Assembly (NCBI GenBank): GCA_021156245.1
Contig: JAJNBO010000261.1
Span: 1 to 5,006, forward strand
DNA length: 5,006 nt
Direction of reading: 5' to 3'
Source: Ramlibacter sp.
GTDB taxonomy: Bacteria; Pseudomonadota; Gammaproteobacteria; Burkholderiales; Burkholderiaceae_C
Shown here one piece after another: positions 1 through 5,006 of the stretch; positions within the stretch are counted from its first letter, which is position 1; each line of letters starts with the position of its first letter. The notes under the pieces were generated by a model. The model saw nothing but the letters and a program-made list of their open reading frames with translations, was not told the origin of the DNA and searched no databases. A program made the translations under genes and the position numbers.

Positions 1-252
1 ATGCCCGAGGGCATGTCGATCTACATGCAGCTGGACGAAACCACGCTGAAAGAAGTGGCGCGCATGACGGGCGGCGAATACCACCACGCCGGCACCGCCG
101 AGAAACTGCGCAACGTCTACGAGACCCTCGGTTCCCGCGTGCAGATGCACACGCGGGAAACGGAGCTGACCGGCCTGATCGCGCTGCTGTCGGCACTGGT
201 GGCCGTCACGGGAGCGGCGCTGTCGGTGCTGTGGTTCGGCCGGATCGGCTGA
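1..252 (+). CDS. VWA-domain membrane protein, C-terminal fragment (BatA/BatB-like), 5' end outside window
   Basis: This is the last 83 residues of a protein that most likely begins upstream of the window; the ATG at position 1 is probably internal. The segment containing LDETTLKEVARMTGG (residues 11-25), followed by a Tyr/Ala stretch and an 'L..VYETLG' helix, is the typical end of a von Willebrand factor A domain as in Bat/aerotolerance-like or 'Ca-activated chloride channel homolog' proteins. A single hydrophobic segment at about residues 57-79 ends in WFGRIG and would anchor the protein in the inner membrane with a very short tail. The MIDAS metal-binding motif would lie upstream and cannot be seen. 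The gene converges on the minus-strand cluster, with only 7 bp between the two stop codons and no obvious terminator hairpin. The family call rests on the C-terminus only. Confidence 0.65.
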   Translation: MPEGMSIYMQLDETTLKEVARMTGGEYHHAGTAEKLRNVYETLGSRVQMHTRETELTGLIALLSALVAVTGAALSVLWFGRIG

Positions 253-259
253 CAACGGC

Positions 260-685
260 TCACTTCATCGAGAAGGTGATCAGCGTCCAGACGATCAGTG
301 CAAGCTGCGCCAGGTTGACGAGGAGCGCGATGGCGTGCAGGCGCCGGAAGCGCGCAATGGCCGCGACGTCACCCTCCTGGATGCGAAGCCGCAGCCCGTC
401 CATGAGCGGCAGGAACTTCTTTCGCAGCGCTGCGGCCAACAGTGCGAGGGCGCCCGCGCCGAGGCCGAACCCGAATCTCCCGACGACGGCATAGGTCACC
501 GCGGCGCTACCGGCCGTGAACATGCAAGCCAGGTAGTAGGTGTTGAAGAATCCGCGCACGAAGCGGCCGTCCAGCGGGGTGTCGTGCTCGAGCACCAGCA
601 GGGGCAAGCCGCCCAGGAGGAAGTAGGTCGTGGTGACGAGCAGGGCCACCGTGAAGAACAAGGCCGGGATGAGGGCCAGCGTCAT
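260..685 (-). CDS. Small four-helix integral membrane protein of unknown function
   Basis: This 141-residue protein is dominated by hydrophobic segments at roughly residues 5-31, 46-68, 71-88 and 116-137. A basic and polar loop (about 89-115, rich in Arg/Lys with one Gln-Glu-Gly-Asp turn) lies between helices 3 and 4. The first loop holds a LEHDTPLDGRF stretch and an aromatic FFNTYY motif, which look conserved in character. I cannot assign a family; distant resemblance to small DUF4149- or DUF1772-type membrane proteins is possible but unproven. It starts 15 bp after the TspO stop codon with no good Shine-Dalgarno sequence, so it is probably translated from the same message as the last gene of the run. 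The ATG at 685 was chosen because it gives a natural N-terminal membrane helix and sits directly after the upstream stop. Confidence 0.7.
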   Translation of the reverse strand: MTLALIPALFFTVALLVTTTYFLLGGLPLLVLEHDTPLDGRFVRGFFNTYYLACMFTAGSAAVTYAVVGRFGFGLGAGALALLAAALRKKFLPLMDGLRLRIQEGDVAAIARFRRLHAIALLVNLAQLALIVWTLITFSMK

Positions 686-700
686 GGGGCCAGTGTTCCG

Positions 701-1204
701 CTACAGCAATTGCGGATTCCGCCGCCAGACCGCCCATGTGAGCGCGGACGCAAACGCGACCCAGGCGAGATACGGCACCAGCAGGGCGCCCGCGAGCCGG
801 CGAATGCGCCAGAACGCAGCGAGCGTGCCGGCGACGAGCACCAGCAGCACGAGGACCTCCGCAAAGGCCAGGGCCCCGTTGCGCCACGCAAAGAACAGCC
901 AGGACCAGAGTGCGTTGGCGCAAAGCTGCGCGCCGAAGAGCGCAAGCGCCGCCATGCGATCCCGGGCGCCCTGCTCCCGCCACACCAGCCAGGCCGCGAT
1001 TCCCATGAGAAGGTAGAGAACCGTCCACACCGGGCCGAAGACGGAGGCCGGCGGCGCCCAGGAGGGCCGCGCCAGCTGCGAGTAGAAACTGCCGGCATCC
1101 ACCGAGGCCACCGCGCCGATGGCGGCTGCAGCGAAGGCGGCGGCCAGCCAGCCCACCAGCCCGATGCCCTGCGCGCGGGTGGAGGGAAGAGGCCGCGTGC
1201 TCAT
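701..1204 (-). CDS. tspO: TspO/MBR family tryptophan-rich sensor protein
   Basis: This 167-residue protein has the hallmarks of the TspO/peripheral benzodiazepine receptor family: PSWAPP at residues 47-52, FGPVWT at 56-61 followed by LY, NALWSWLFF at 97-105, and PYLAW at 144-148 with a final 'N' near the C-terminus. Five hydrophobic helices can be placed at about 15-36, 57-76, 85-106, 110-131 and 138-160, as expected for the family. TspO proteins sit in the membrane and bind porphyrins and related ligands; in bacteria they have been tied to tetrapyrrole handling, light or oxygen signalling and oxidative stress. The length is normal, with a slightly extended N-terminus. Its ATG overlaps the DUF4256 stop by 4 bp (ATGA), implying coupled translation. 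No porphyrin or photosynthesis genes are next to it, so its role here is open. Confidence 0.93.
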   Translation of the reverse strand: MSTRPLPSTRAQGIGLVGWLAAAFAAAAIGAVASVDAGSFYSQLARPSWAPPASVFGPVWTVLYLLMGIAAWLVWREQGARDRMAALALFGAQLCANALWSWLFFAWRNGALAFAEVLVLLVLVAGTLAAFWRIRRLAGALLVPYLAWVAFASALTWAVWRRNPQLL

Positions 1205-1746
1205 AGCGTCAGCGCACCACGAAACCCGCGCGCCGCATAGTACGACTGCACGCCATTGTGGTAGGTGAACACCTTGCCGTAGCGGCGGTCGCAGAAGAGC
1301 GCGCCACCCAGCGAGCGGATGTCCGGCGGGGTGAGGATCCAGCTCGACGTCTTCAGGTCGAACTCACCCAGTTCCTGCAATGCTCGGTACTGTTCCTCGG
1401 TCAACAGGGAGATGCCCATGTCCGAGGCCAACTGCACCGCGCTGCCCTCTGGCTTGTTCTCCTTGCGCGCAGCCAGGGCGGCTGCGTCGTAGCAAAGGCT
1501 CCTGCGGCCGGTGGGGCTTTCCGCCGCGCAGTCGCAGAAAGTGATGCCCCGGGTTTTGCCGGACGGGGCGATCACGTCGGGCTCGCCGCCCGACTCCTCC
1601 ATGGCTGCAAGCGACTTCAACGCATCGGCATTGCCTTGCAGCCGGGATTCCACTTCGCTCCATGCGACGCCCTGGTGGCGCCGCATGTTCTTGTCGAAGC
1701 GCGCCTTGAGGGTGCGCAGCAGTTGGGTTGGATCGGCGGTCTTCAC
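1201..1746 (-). CDS. DUF4256 domain-containing protein
   Basis: This 181-residue protein fills the whole usual length of the DUF4256 family. Recognisable blocks are RFDKNMRRHQGVAW (16-29), a MEESGGEPDVI block (49-59), the DC..ESPTGRRSLCYD block (72-87), TEEQYRALQELGEFDLKTSSW (116-136), TPPDIRSLGGALFCDRRYG (139-157) and YHNGVQSYYAARGFRG at the C-terminus. The function of this family is not known to me; the protein looks soluble and has no signal peptide or membrane segment. Start choice: GTG at 1746, whose last two bases lie within the TGA of the methionine aminopeptidase gene (GTGA overlap). This is the only start that gives the family N-terminus. The open frame continues far upstream, but there it only reads out-of-frame through the two preceding genes. 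No Shine-Dalgarno is visible, so translational coupling is likely. Confidence 0.92.
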   Translation of the reverse strand: MKTADPTQLLRTLKARFDKNMRRHQGVAWSEVESRLQGNADALKSLAAMEESGGEPDVIAPSGKTRGITFCDCAAESPTGRRSLCYDAAALAARKENKPEGSAVQLASDMGISLLTEEQYRALQELGEFDLKTSSWILTPPDIRSLGGALFCDRRYGKVFTYHNGVQSYYAARGFRGALTL

Positions 1747-2489
1747 GGCTGGGTGACGACGATGGGATCGCCTTTGGTGATGATCATCGTGTGCTCGTAC
1801 TGAGCCGACAGGTTGCCCGGCGCGCCCACAAGCGTCCAGCCGTCGTCCGTCTCCGTGACCACGCGGGTCTTGGTGGAGAGGAACGGCTCGATCGTGATGA
1901 CCATCCCCTCTTCCAGGAGGCGCTTGTCGGAGGGATCGAAGTAACCGGCGATGTGCTCCGGCGCCTCGTGCAGCGCGCGGCCCACGCCGTGGCTGCCGAG
2001 ATTTTCGATGACCTTGAAGCCGTATTGCTTTGCGGTCTTCTCGATCGCCGCGCCGATGCCGCTGATGGGGCGGCCGGCGCGCGCCTGTTTCATCGCCTGC
2101 TGCAGCGCCGTCCGCGTGGCGTGGCACAAGCGCGTCTTCTGCGCATTGGACGGCGGCACCACGCGCGTGCCGCCGGTGTCGGCGAAGTAGCCTCCGAGTT
2201 CGGCCGAGACATCCACGTTGAGCACGTCGCCGGCCCGGATCACACGGTCGCCCGGGATGCCGTGCGCGGCCTGCTCGTTGATGCTGATGCAGGTTGCTCC
2301 GGGGAAGTCGTACGTGAGCCTGGGAGCAGATCGCGCGCCATGCCTGGCCAGCAGCTCTTCGCCCAGGGCATCCAGCTCGCGCGTGGTCATGCCCGGCTCG
2401 GCGGCGTCGAGCATCTCGTGCAGCACGGAGGACACGATCTTGCCGATGCGCTTGAGCGCGACGACGTCGTCTTCGGTTTCGATGGTCAT
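1743..2489 (-). CDS. map: Type I methionine aminopeptidase (accessory paralog)
   Basis: The enzyme removes the initiator methionine from nascent cytosolic proteins. All expected dinuclear metal ligands are present: Asp93 (NVDVS), Asp104 (FADTGG), His167 (SHGVG), Glu201 (TIEP) and Glu232 (QYEHT). The two substrate or catalytic histidines match His76 (AAHGIPG) and His174 (ALHEAP). The length of 248 residues fits the type Ia class without an N-terminal zinc-finger extension. The usual GHG before the metal His is SHG here, and the gene does not sit beside rpsB, where the housekeeping copy is often found; so this is probably a second, accessory paralog, though that is inference. The ATG at 2489 is supported by GAGGAAG seven bases upstream. 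The stop overlaps the DUF4256 GTG start by 4 bp. Confidence 0.95.
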   Translation of the reverse strand: MTIETEDDVVALKRIGKIVSSVLHEMLDAAEPGMTTRELDALGEELLARHGARSAPRLTYDFPGATCISINEQAAHGIPGDRVIRAGDVLNVDVSAELGGYFADTGGTRVVPPSNAQKTRLCHATRTALQQAMKQARAGRPISGIGAAIEKTAKQYGFKVIENLGSHGVGRALHEAPEHIAGYFDPSDKRLLEEGMVITIEPFLSTKTRVVTETDDGWTLVGAPGNLSAQYEHTMIITKGDPIVVTQP

Positions 2490-2496
2490 GGGATGG

Positions 2497-2503
2497 CTTC
2501 CTC
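2497..2503 (-). promoter_or_regulatory. Ribosome binding site of the methionine aminopeptidase gene
   Basis: GAGGAAG on the minus strand lies 7 bases before the ATG at 2489. Its first two bases overlap the TGA stop codon of the upstream RibD-C gene, so ribosomes ending that gene would stop on top of this site. It is one of only two strong Shine-Dalgarno sequences in the minus-strand run, suggesting map can be translated independently of its neighbour. Confidence 0.65.
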
Positions 2504-3071
2504 AGGGGGTCAGGTCGTATTGGAGCACGACGAGACCGCCCGCGAACGACCGCGCCGTGGCAAGCGAAGCGATGCGCAAGCCAACATCCGGTGGCGCGAA
2601 GGAACGGCCACGGCCCAACAGCACGGGGATCACGCGCAGCCGCAGCACGTCCACTTCGCCCGCACGCAGGAGCGCGTCGGTCAAGGTCAGGCTGCCCCAG
2701 ATGATCAGGTTGCCGGGGAATCGCTTGCGCAGGCCGCGCACCGCAGCGACCCCCTCCCCCCTGAGGATTTCCGCCGAATCCTCCGCGCCCCACGGGGCCG
2801 AGGCCAGCTTGGAGGAGACGACGAACTTGGGCTTCTCCCTGATCGGCGTGGCGACCGGTGCGGCGACCGGGTCCGCCTGGGGCCAGTAGTCGGCAAACAT
2901 CCGGTACGTCTTCGCGCCGAAGACGATGGCCGAAACGTCGGACAGCATTTGCACCTGGTCGAGATCCGCTTCGTGGATCCAGTCGGCGTTCTCGAAGAAA
3001 CCGATGCCGCCGTCCGCATCCTCGGCATAGCCGTCGATGCTGACGATCTGCTCCACGATGACTTTGCCCAT
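2502..3071 (-). CDS. Dihydrofolate reductase family protein (RibD C-terminal domain)
   Basis: This 189-residue soluble protein has the fold signature of the RibD-C/DHFR-like family: an N-terminal strand with S-I-D-G-Y (11-15), an FGAKTYRMF block (51-59), a PKFVVSS strand (81-87), IIWGSLTL (123-130) where the NADPH-binding glycine loop is expected, and RVIPVLLGRGRSF (146-158) near the C-terminus. Stand-alone members are presumed NAD(P)H-dependent reductases; their substrates are mostly unknown, and this one need not take part in riboflavin or folate synthesis. It starts 9 bp after the DUF1272 stop, with only a poor purine-rich stretch (GGCGCGGGCG) before the ATG. It ends 12 bp before map, with its stop inside the map ribosome binding site. 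DUF1272, RibD-C and map are probably co-transcribed. Confidence 0.9.
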   Translation of the reverse strand: MGKVIVEQIVSIDGYAEDADGGIGFFENADWIHEADLDQVQMLSDVSAIVFGAKTYRMFADYWPQADPVAAPVATPIREKPKFVVSSKLASAPWGAEDSAEILRGEGVAAVRGLRKRFPGNLIIWGSLTLTDALLRAGEVDVLRLRVIPVLLGRGRSFAPPDVGLRIASLATARSFAGGLVVLQYDLTP

Positions 3072-3080
3072 CGCCCGCGC

Positions 3081-3347
3081 CTAGGCCGACACGGCTTGCC
3101 GGCCAGCGCCTGCACAGCCGGCCGCCTTGAGCACGCGTTCGGTGGACGCCGGGAACTTGGCCAGCTTCTCGGCCGGCCTGCGCGGCCGCGCGACCAACTC
3201 GCCGCCGCAGTTGGGGCACTTGCCCTGGAGCACGGAGGTTGCGCAGTCGCGGCAGAACGTGCATTCGAAGGAGCAGATGCGCGCGTCGTCCGACGACGGA
3301 GGCAGGTCACGGTTGCAGCATTCGCAGTTGGGGCGGAGTTGGAGCAT
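3081..3347 (-). CDS. DUF1272 domain-containing cysteine-rich (zinc-binding) protein
   Basis: This 88-residue protein matches the DUF1272 pattern closely: LRPNCECC near the start, then ARICSFECTFCRDCA (22-36) and GKCPNCGGELVARPRRPAE (42-60). Cysteines at 8, 10, 11, 25, 29, 32, 35, 44 and 47 form CxxC-like pairs that would suit one or two structural zinc sites; metal binding is inferred, not shown. The last 28 residues, after the conserved arginine/proline segment, are a low-complexity Ala/Gly-rich tail, so the protein is somewhat longer than the conserved core. The ATG at 3347 has a good Shine-Dalgarno (TGAGGA) 6 bases upstream. It follows 27 bp after the last stop of a broken gene and may be the first gene of its own transcript or a continuation of the one upstream. 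Confidence 0.92.
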   Translation of the reverse strand: MLQLRPNCECCNRDLPPSSDDARICSFECTFCRDCATSVLQGKCPNCGGELVARPRRPAEKLAKFPASTERVLKAAGCAGAGRQAVSA

Positions 3348-3353
3348 GGAAGG

Positions 3354-3359
3354 TCCTCA
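3354..3359 (-). promoter_or_regulatory. Ribosome binding site of the DUF1272 gene
   Basis: TGAGGA on the minus strand lies 6 bases upstream of the ATG at 3347. It is a good match to the anti-Shine-Dalgarno sequence at normal spacing and fixes the DUF1272 start. Confidence 0.6.
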
Positions 3360-3374
3360 CGGGTGTCGTTGCGA

Positions 3375-3588
3375 TCATGATAGGTTGCCTTCGAGCGCAT
3401 CGAGCATGCTGCTGGCCGGATTGTTCCGGGCGGGCGCTGGCTGTCCGGTCTGGAGATAGATGCGCTCGAACCCCTCAGGTGCCGGCCAACCACCCGTCCT
3501 CCCATGGAGCGGTGTGGAAGACCGAGGCGTATAGGTCCACGACCAGCTCCACGTGGTCCGGCGTCGACGCGATCTCGGTGCGCATCAT
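3375..3588 (-). pseudogene. Remnant of an internally deleted gene, probably a GNAT acetyltransferase
   Basis: The region between cytochrome c and DUF1272 is too short for a full gene but has coding character in two frames. The first part (3475-3588) encodes 37 residues starting MMRTEIASTPDHVELV; its ATG overlaps the cytochrome stop by 4 bp (ATGA), as for a real coupled gene. It contains LYASVFHTAPWEDGW, a pattern typical of the first helix and loop of one GNAT subgroup. A TGA at 3475-3477 ends this frame. Shifted by one base, the next stretch (3375-3476) reads EGFERIYLQTGQPAPAR and on to a TGA, resembling the 'G...IYL.T' strand near the end of GNAT domains. The acetyl-CoA-binding Q/RxxGxG/A segment between them is absent. 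I infer an internal deletion with loss of frame. An alternative is a genuine 37-residue peptide, which I think less likely. Confidence 0.55.
3390..3470. repeat. Perfect 12-bp inverted repeat around a 57-bp spacer
   Basis: TTCGAGCGCATC at 3390-3401 is the exact reverse complement of GATGCGCTCGAA at 3459-3470. Neither arm extends further with perfect pairing. The spacer also holds a short CCGGA-TTGT-TCCGG hairpin. The whole structure lies in the gene remnant, 43 bp upstream of the DUF1272 start codon. It might form a long-loop stem in the RNA leader or be a chance product of repeated codons (Phe-Glu-Arg-Ile on one arm, Asp-Ala-Leu-Glu on the other). Confidence 0.5.
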
Positions 3589-4202
3589 CGAACGGACGCA
3601 ATGTGCGCGGCCAGCGACTCGATGTCCGCATTATTGAGGCTGGACAGGAGTGGATCGGTTGTCGGACCGCTTCCGTGCGACCGGGTTCCGCCGCGCATCT
3701 GCTGCAAAGCCCACGCGGTGTATCGTGCCTTCTGCCCTGCGAGCCGCGGCACGCCGGCCTTCGTCCCTTCCAGGGCTGCGCCGTGACAGGCGGCACACTT
3801 CAGTCGATCCAGCAACGCGCGGCCTGCGTCGCTACCTGGCGCATCGGATGTTCGCGGAGGTGCCAGCGCGGCGTAGTGCTCCGCGAGGTCTTCGACTTGC
3901 TTGTCGCTCAACTCCGCGGCCAGCGCCACCATGACCGGTGCGGTGCGAACCCGCTCCCGAAAGGCGCGCCATTGGGCGATGAAGGCGGCCTGGGGTTGGC
4001 CTTCCAGCAGCGGCAGGGTGGAGTGGATGGTTTCACTGGACGCGTGACAGGACACGCAACGCGCCGCAGCGAGTCGCGCACCGGCCGCGGCGTCGGCCGC
4101 GTGGGCCCCATGAGCGACCAGCACGCATCCAGTCAGCGCGACGGCTGCCGCTGCGCGGGGGCACCAGGAAGAGAAGCGATTCGTTTCCACGACACGCTTC
4201 AA
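3585..4202 (-). CDS. Exported diheme cytochrome c (c4/c553-like)
   Basis: This 205-residue electron-transfer protein has two heme-attachment motifs, CVSCH (49-53) and CAACH (136-140), each opening a cytochrome c domain, the arrangement of c4-type cytochromes. The N-terminus carries basic residues and a hydrophobic stretch (about 17-30), followed by AHA-AD at 33-37, a good signal peptidase I site; LTGC at 23-26 also fits a lipobox, so it could instead be a periplasmic lipoprotein. Domain 1 has Met91 seven residues before the LSD motif, the expected axial ligand. Domain 2 has Thr182 at the matching place and its only methionine (169) is too early. The start is TTG at 4202 (TTGA overlap with the upstream stop); a GTG four codons later is an alternative. 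Its partner oxidase or dehydrogenase is not in the window. Confidence 0.9.
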   Translation of the reverse strand: MKRVVETNRFSSWCPRAAAAVALTGCVLVAHGAHAADAAAGARLAAARCVSCHASSETIHSTLPLLEGQPQAAFIAQWRAFRERVRTAPVMVALAAELSDKQVEDLAEHYAALAPPRTSDAPGSDAGRALLDRLKCAACHGAALEGTKAGVPRLAGQKARYTAWALQQMRGGTRSHGSGPTTDPLLSSLNNADIESLAAHIASVR

Positions 4203-5006
4203 GAACGCCCCACGTCGAACTCGAACCGATGGAACACCTGGCCTCCGATCTGCTTGTCGCTATGGTGCCGGAAGCCGAAGCTCTCGTAAACGGCCACCAG
4301 CCGCGGCCGGCCGGCCATGCAGTCCAGGCGCAGGAAGCGCAGCCCCTTCTCCCGCGTCAGCCAGACCGCGTGGCCGAGCAGTTCTTGTGCGATGCCTCGA
4401 CCCTGCCTGGAAGGCACCACGGCCAGCTTGTGCAGGTAGGTGGATGTTCCATCCGCCATTTCCGGCCAGAAGGACGGGTCCTCGAGCTGGAGCCGGAACA
4501 CGCCGACTGCGTCTTCCCCGTCATGGCCGAGGTAGTAGAGTCCGCCACGAACGTGCGGCGCCACCGCCAACTCGCTCACCTCGCCTTGTGTCCAAAGAGC
4601 CTGGCCCCGGTTCCTGAGATGCGCGGCGGCAGCGTCCAGCACGCCGGAAACGGCAGCGGTGTCGGACGGGAGGGCAAGGCGGACCTTCATCGCGGCGCGG
4701 CGCTCAATGAACACTGGCCCTTTCTCGTCGGGAACATAGGCAGAGAGCACTTCAGAACGGGCGAGCTTCAGGATGGATGCCCTCCCGTGCTCCACGGGGA
4801 GATCGAGCTGCGCCTCGAACGGTCTGCGCAGGAAGGTGATGACGGGCTTCGCCTCGGACGGCAAGGAAAAGGCTTCAAAAGGCCTCTCCTCCACAAGGGA
4901 CCGGAGGTGGAACGATGGCCGCACGATGGCCTGGAAGACCCTGCCGAGATGCGCCTGCATGGCTGCCTCGGCCTGCTTTTCGAGCAAGGGAACCATGGCC
5001 GACTTC
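4199..5006 (-). CDS. GNAT family N-acetyltransferase, in frame behind a DUF1697-like segment; 5' end outside window
   Basis: The open frame enters from the right edge and ends at 4199. Its last 163 residues, from the ATG at 4690, form a complete GNAT domain: MKVRLALPSD at the start, STYLHKLAVVPSRQGRGIAQ containing the acetyl-CoA-binding Q-G-R-G-I-A, then RLDCMAGRPRLVAVYESFGF with the conserved Tyr and GF near the end. The acceptor substrate is unknown. GNAT could start on its own at 4690, but no convincing Shine-Dalgarno precedes that ATG, and the frame upstream stays open and coding-like to the window edge (an internal ATG also occurs at 4996). The stop overlaps the cytochrome c TTG start by 4 bp. 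Whether the cell makes a two-domain protein or a separate 163-residue GNAT cannot be settled here; I am sure of the GNAT domain and less sure of the start. Confidence 0.85.
   Translation of the reverse strand, partial: KSAMVPLLEKQAEAAMQAHLGRVFQAIVRPSFHLRSLVEERPFEAFSLPSEAKPVITFLRRPFEAQLDLPVEHGRASILKLARSEVLSAYVPDEKGPVFIERRAAMKVRLALPSDTAAVSGVLDAAAAHLRNRGQALWTQGEVSELAVAPHVRGGLYYLGHDGEDAVGVFRLQLEDPSFWPEMADGTSTYLHKLAVVPSRQGRGIAQELLGHAVWLTREKGLRFLRLDCMAGRPRLVAVYESFGFRHHSDKQIGGQVFHRFEFDVGRS
4691..5006 (-). other. DUF1697-like C-terminal segment, truncated before its usual end
   Basis: The roughly 105 residues ahead of the GNAT domain resemble the second half of DUF1697 proteins: a VRPSFHLRSLVEERPF helix region, KPVITFLRRP, then LDLPVEHGRASILKL, followed by EVLSAYVPDEKGPVF. 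In the family as I remember it, GPVF is followed by about 30 more residues including a TTR-T-W-like motif. Here the sequence goes GPVFIERRAA straight into the GNAT start, so the domain's end is missing. The N-terminal half lies beyond the window. This looks like a gene fusion created by deletion, though a natural two-domain design is possible. The DUF1697 assignment is from remembered family patterns. Confidence 0.6.

Noticed and set aside
239..249. GCCG-GAT-CGGC hairpin at the end of the VWA gene as a transcription terminator
   Set aside because: The stem is only 4 bp and no T-tract follows on either strand; the convergent stops are 7 bp apart and no terminator can be supported.
335..1240. 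A 301-codon plus-strand open frame opposite the four-helix protein and TspO
   Set aside because: Highly charged, Gln/Arg/Glu-rich translation with no domain features, antisense to a clear TspO gene.
1747..3264. Long upstream extension of the DUF4256 frame on the minus strand, giving 687 codons
   Set aside because: Upstream of the GTG at 1746 this frame only reads the map and RibD-C genes out of phase; the translation is low-complexity Arg/Gly/Ala text. The family N-terminus fits the GTG start.
1728..3380. A 550-codon open frame on the plus strand antisense to DUF1272, RibD-C and map
   Set aside because: Its translation is rich in Arg, Gly and Asp with no domain pattern; it exists because high-GC codon use on the minus strand leaves few stops. 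The minus-strand genes have clear family motifs.
3377..3382. TATCAT on the minus strand as a -10 box for a DUF1272 promoter
   Set aside because: It matches TATAAT in 5 of 6 bases and lies about 30 bp before the start codon, but no acceptable -35 hexamer sits 16-18 bp upstream, and the bases also encode the end of the gene remnant.
3504..4289. A 261-codon plus-strand open frame opposite the cytochrome c gene
   Set aside because: It is the shadow of the cytochrome frame, which has two CxxCH motifs and a signal peptide; the plus-strand translation has no recognisable features.

Overview
The window is about 65% GC by eye. Its gene content (diheme c-type cytochrome, TspO, DUF1272, DUF4256, a VWA membrane protein) fits a high-GC proteobacterium. 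I would guess a betaproteobacterium of the Burkholderiales/Comamonadaceae type. That placement is inference; no rRNA or other decisive marker is present.

Layout: the left edge (1-252) carries the C-terminal end of a plus-strand VWA-domain membrane protein. Everything else lies on the minus strand, from 5006 down to 260. In transcription order this is: (i) an open frame entering from the right edge, in which the C-terminal half of a DUF1697-like protein runs directly into a complete GNAT acetyltransferase (4199-5006); (ii) an exported two-heme cytochrome c (3585-4202); (iii) a scarred remnant that looks like a second, internally deleted GNAT gene (3375-3588); (iv) a DUF1272 cysteine-rich protein (3081-3347); (v) a RibD-C/dihydrofolate-reductase-like protein (2502-3071); (vi) a type I methionine aminopeptidase (1743-2489); (vii) a DUF4256 protein (1201-1746); (viii) a TspO/MBR tryptophan-rich sensor (701-1204); and (ix) a small four-helix membrane protein (260-685).

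Packing is extremely tight. Four junctions are 4-bp stop/start overlaps (TTGA at 4199-4202, ATGA at 3585-3588, GTGA at 1743-1746, ATGA at 1201-1204). The other gaps are 9-27 bp. The minus-strand run could therefore be one long operon or two. The only places with good Shine-Dalgarno sequences are ahead of DUF1272 and ahead of the methionine aminopeptidase. The products share no obvious pathway; the run looks like a collection of small accessory enzymes and stress or redox proteins rather than one machine.

The most interesting points are two apparent deletion scars flanking the cytochrome gene (the DUF1697-GNAT junction near 4690 and the collapsed GNAT at 3375-3588), a cytochrome whose second heme domain seems to lack the usual axial methionine, and a perfect 12-bp inverted repeat inside the GNAT remnant. 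I see no CRISPR array, insertion sequence, tRNA, rRNA or convincing new multi-gene system.
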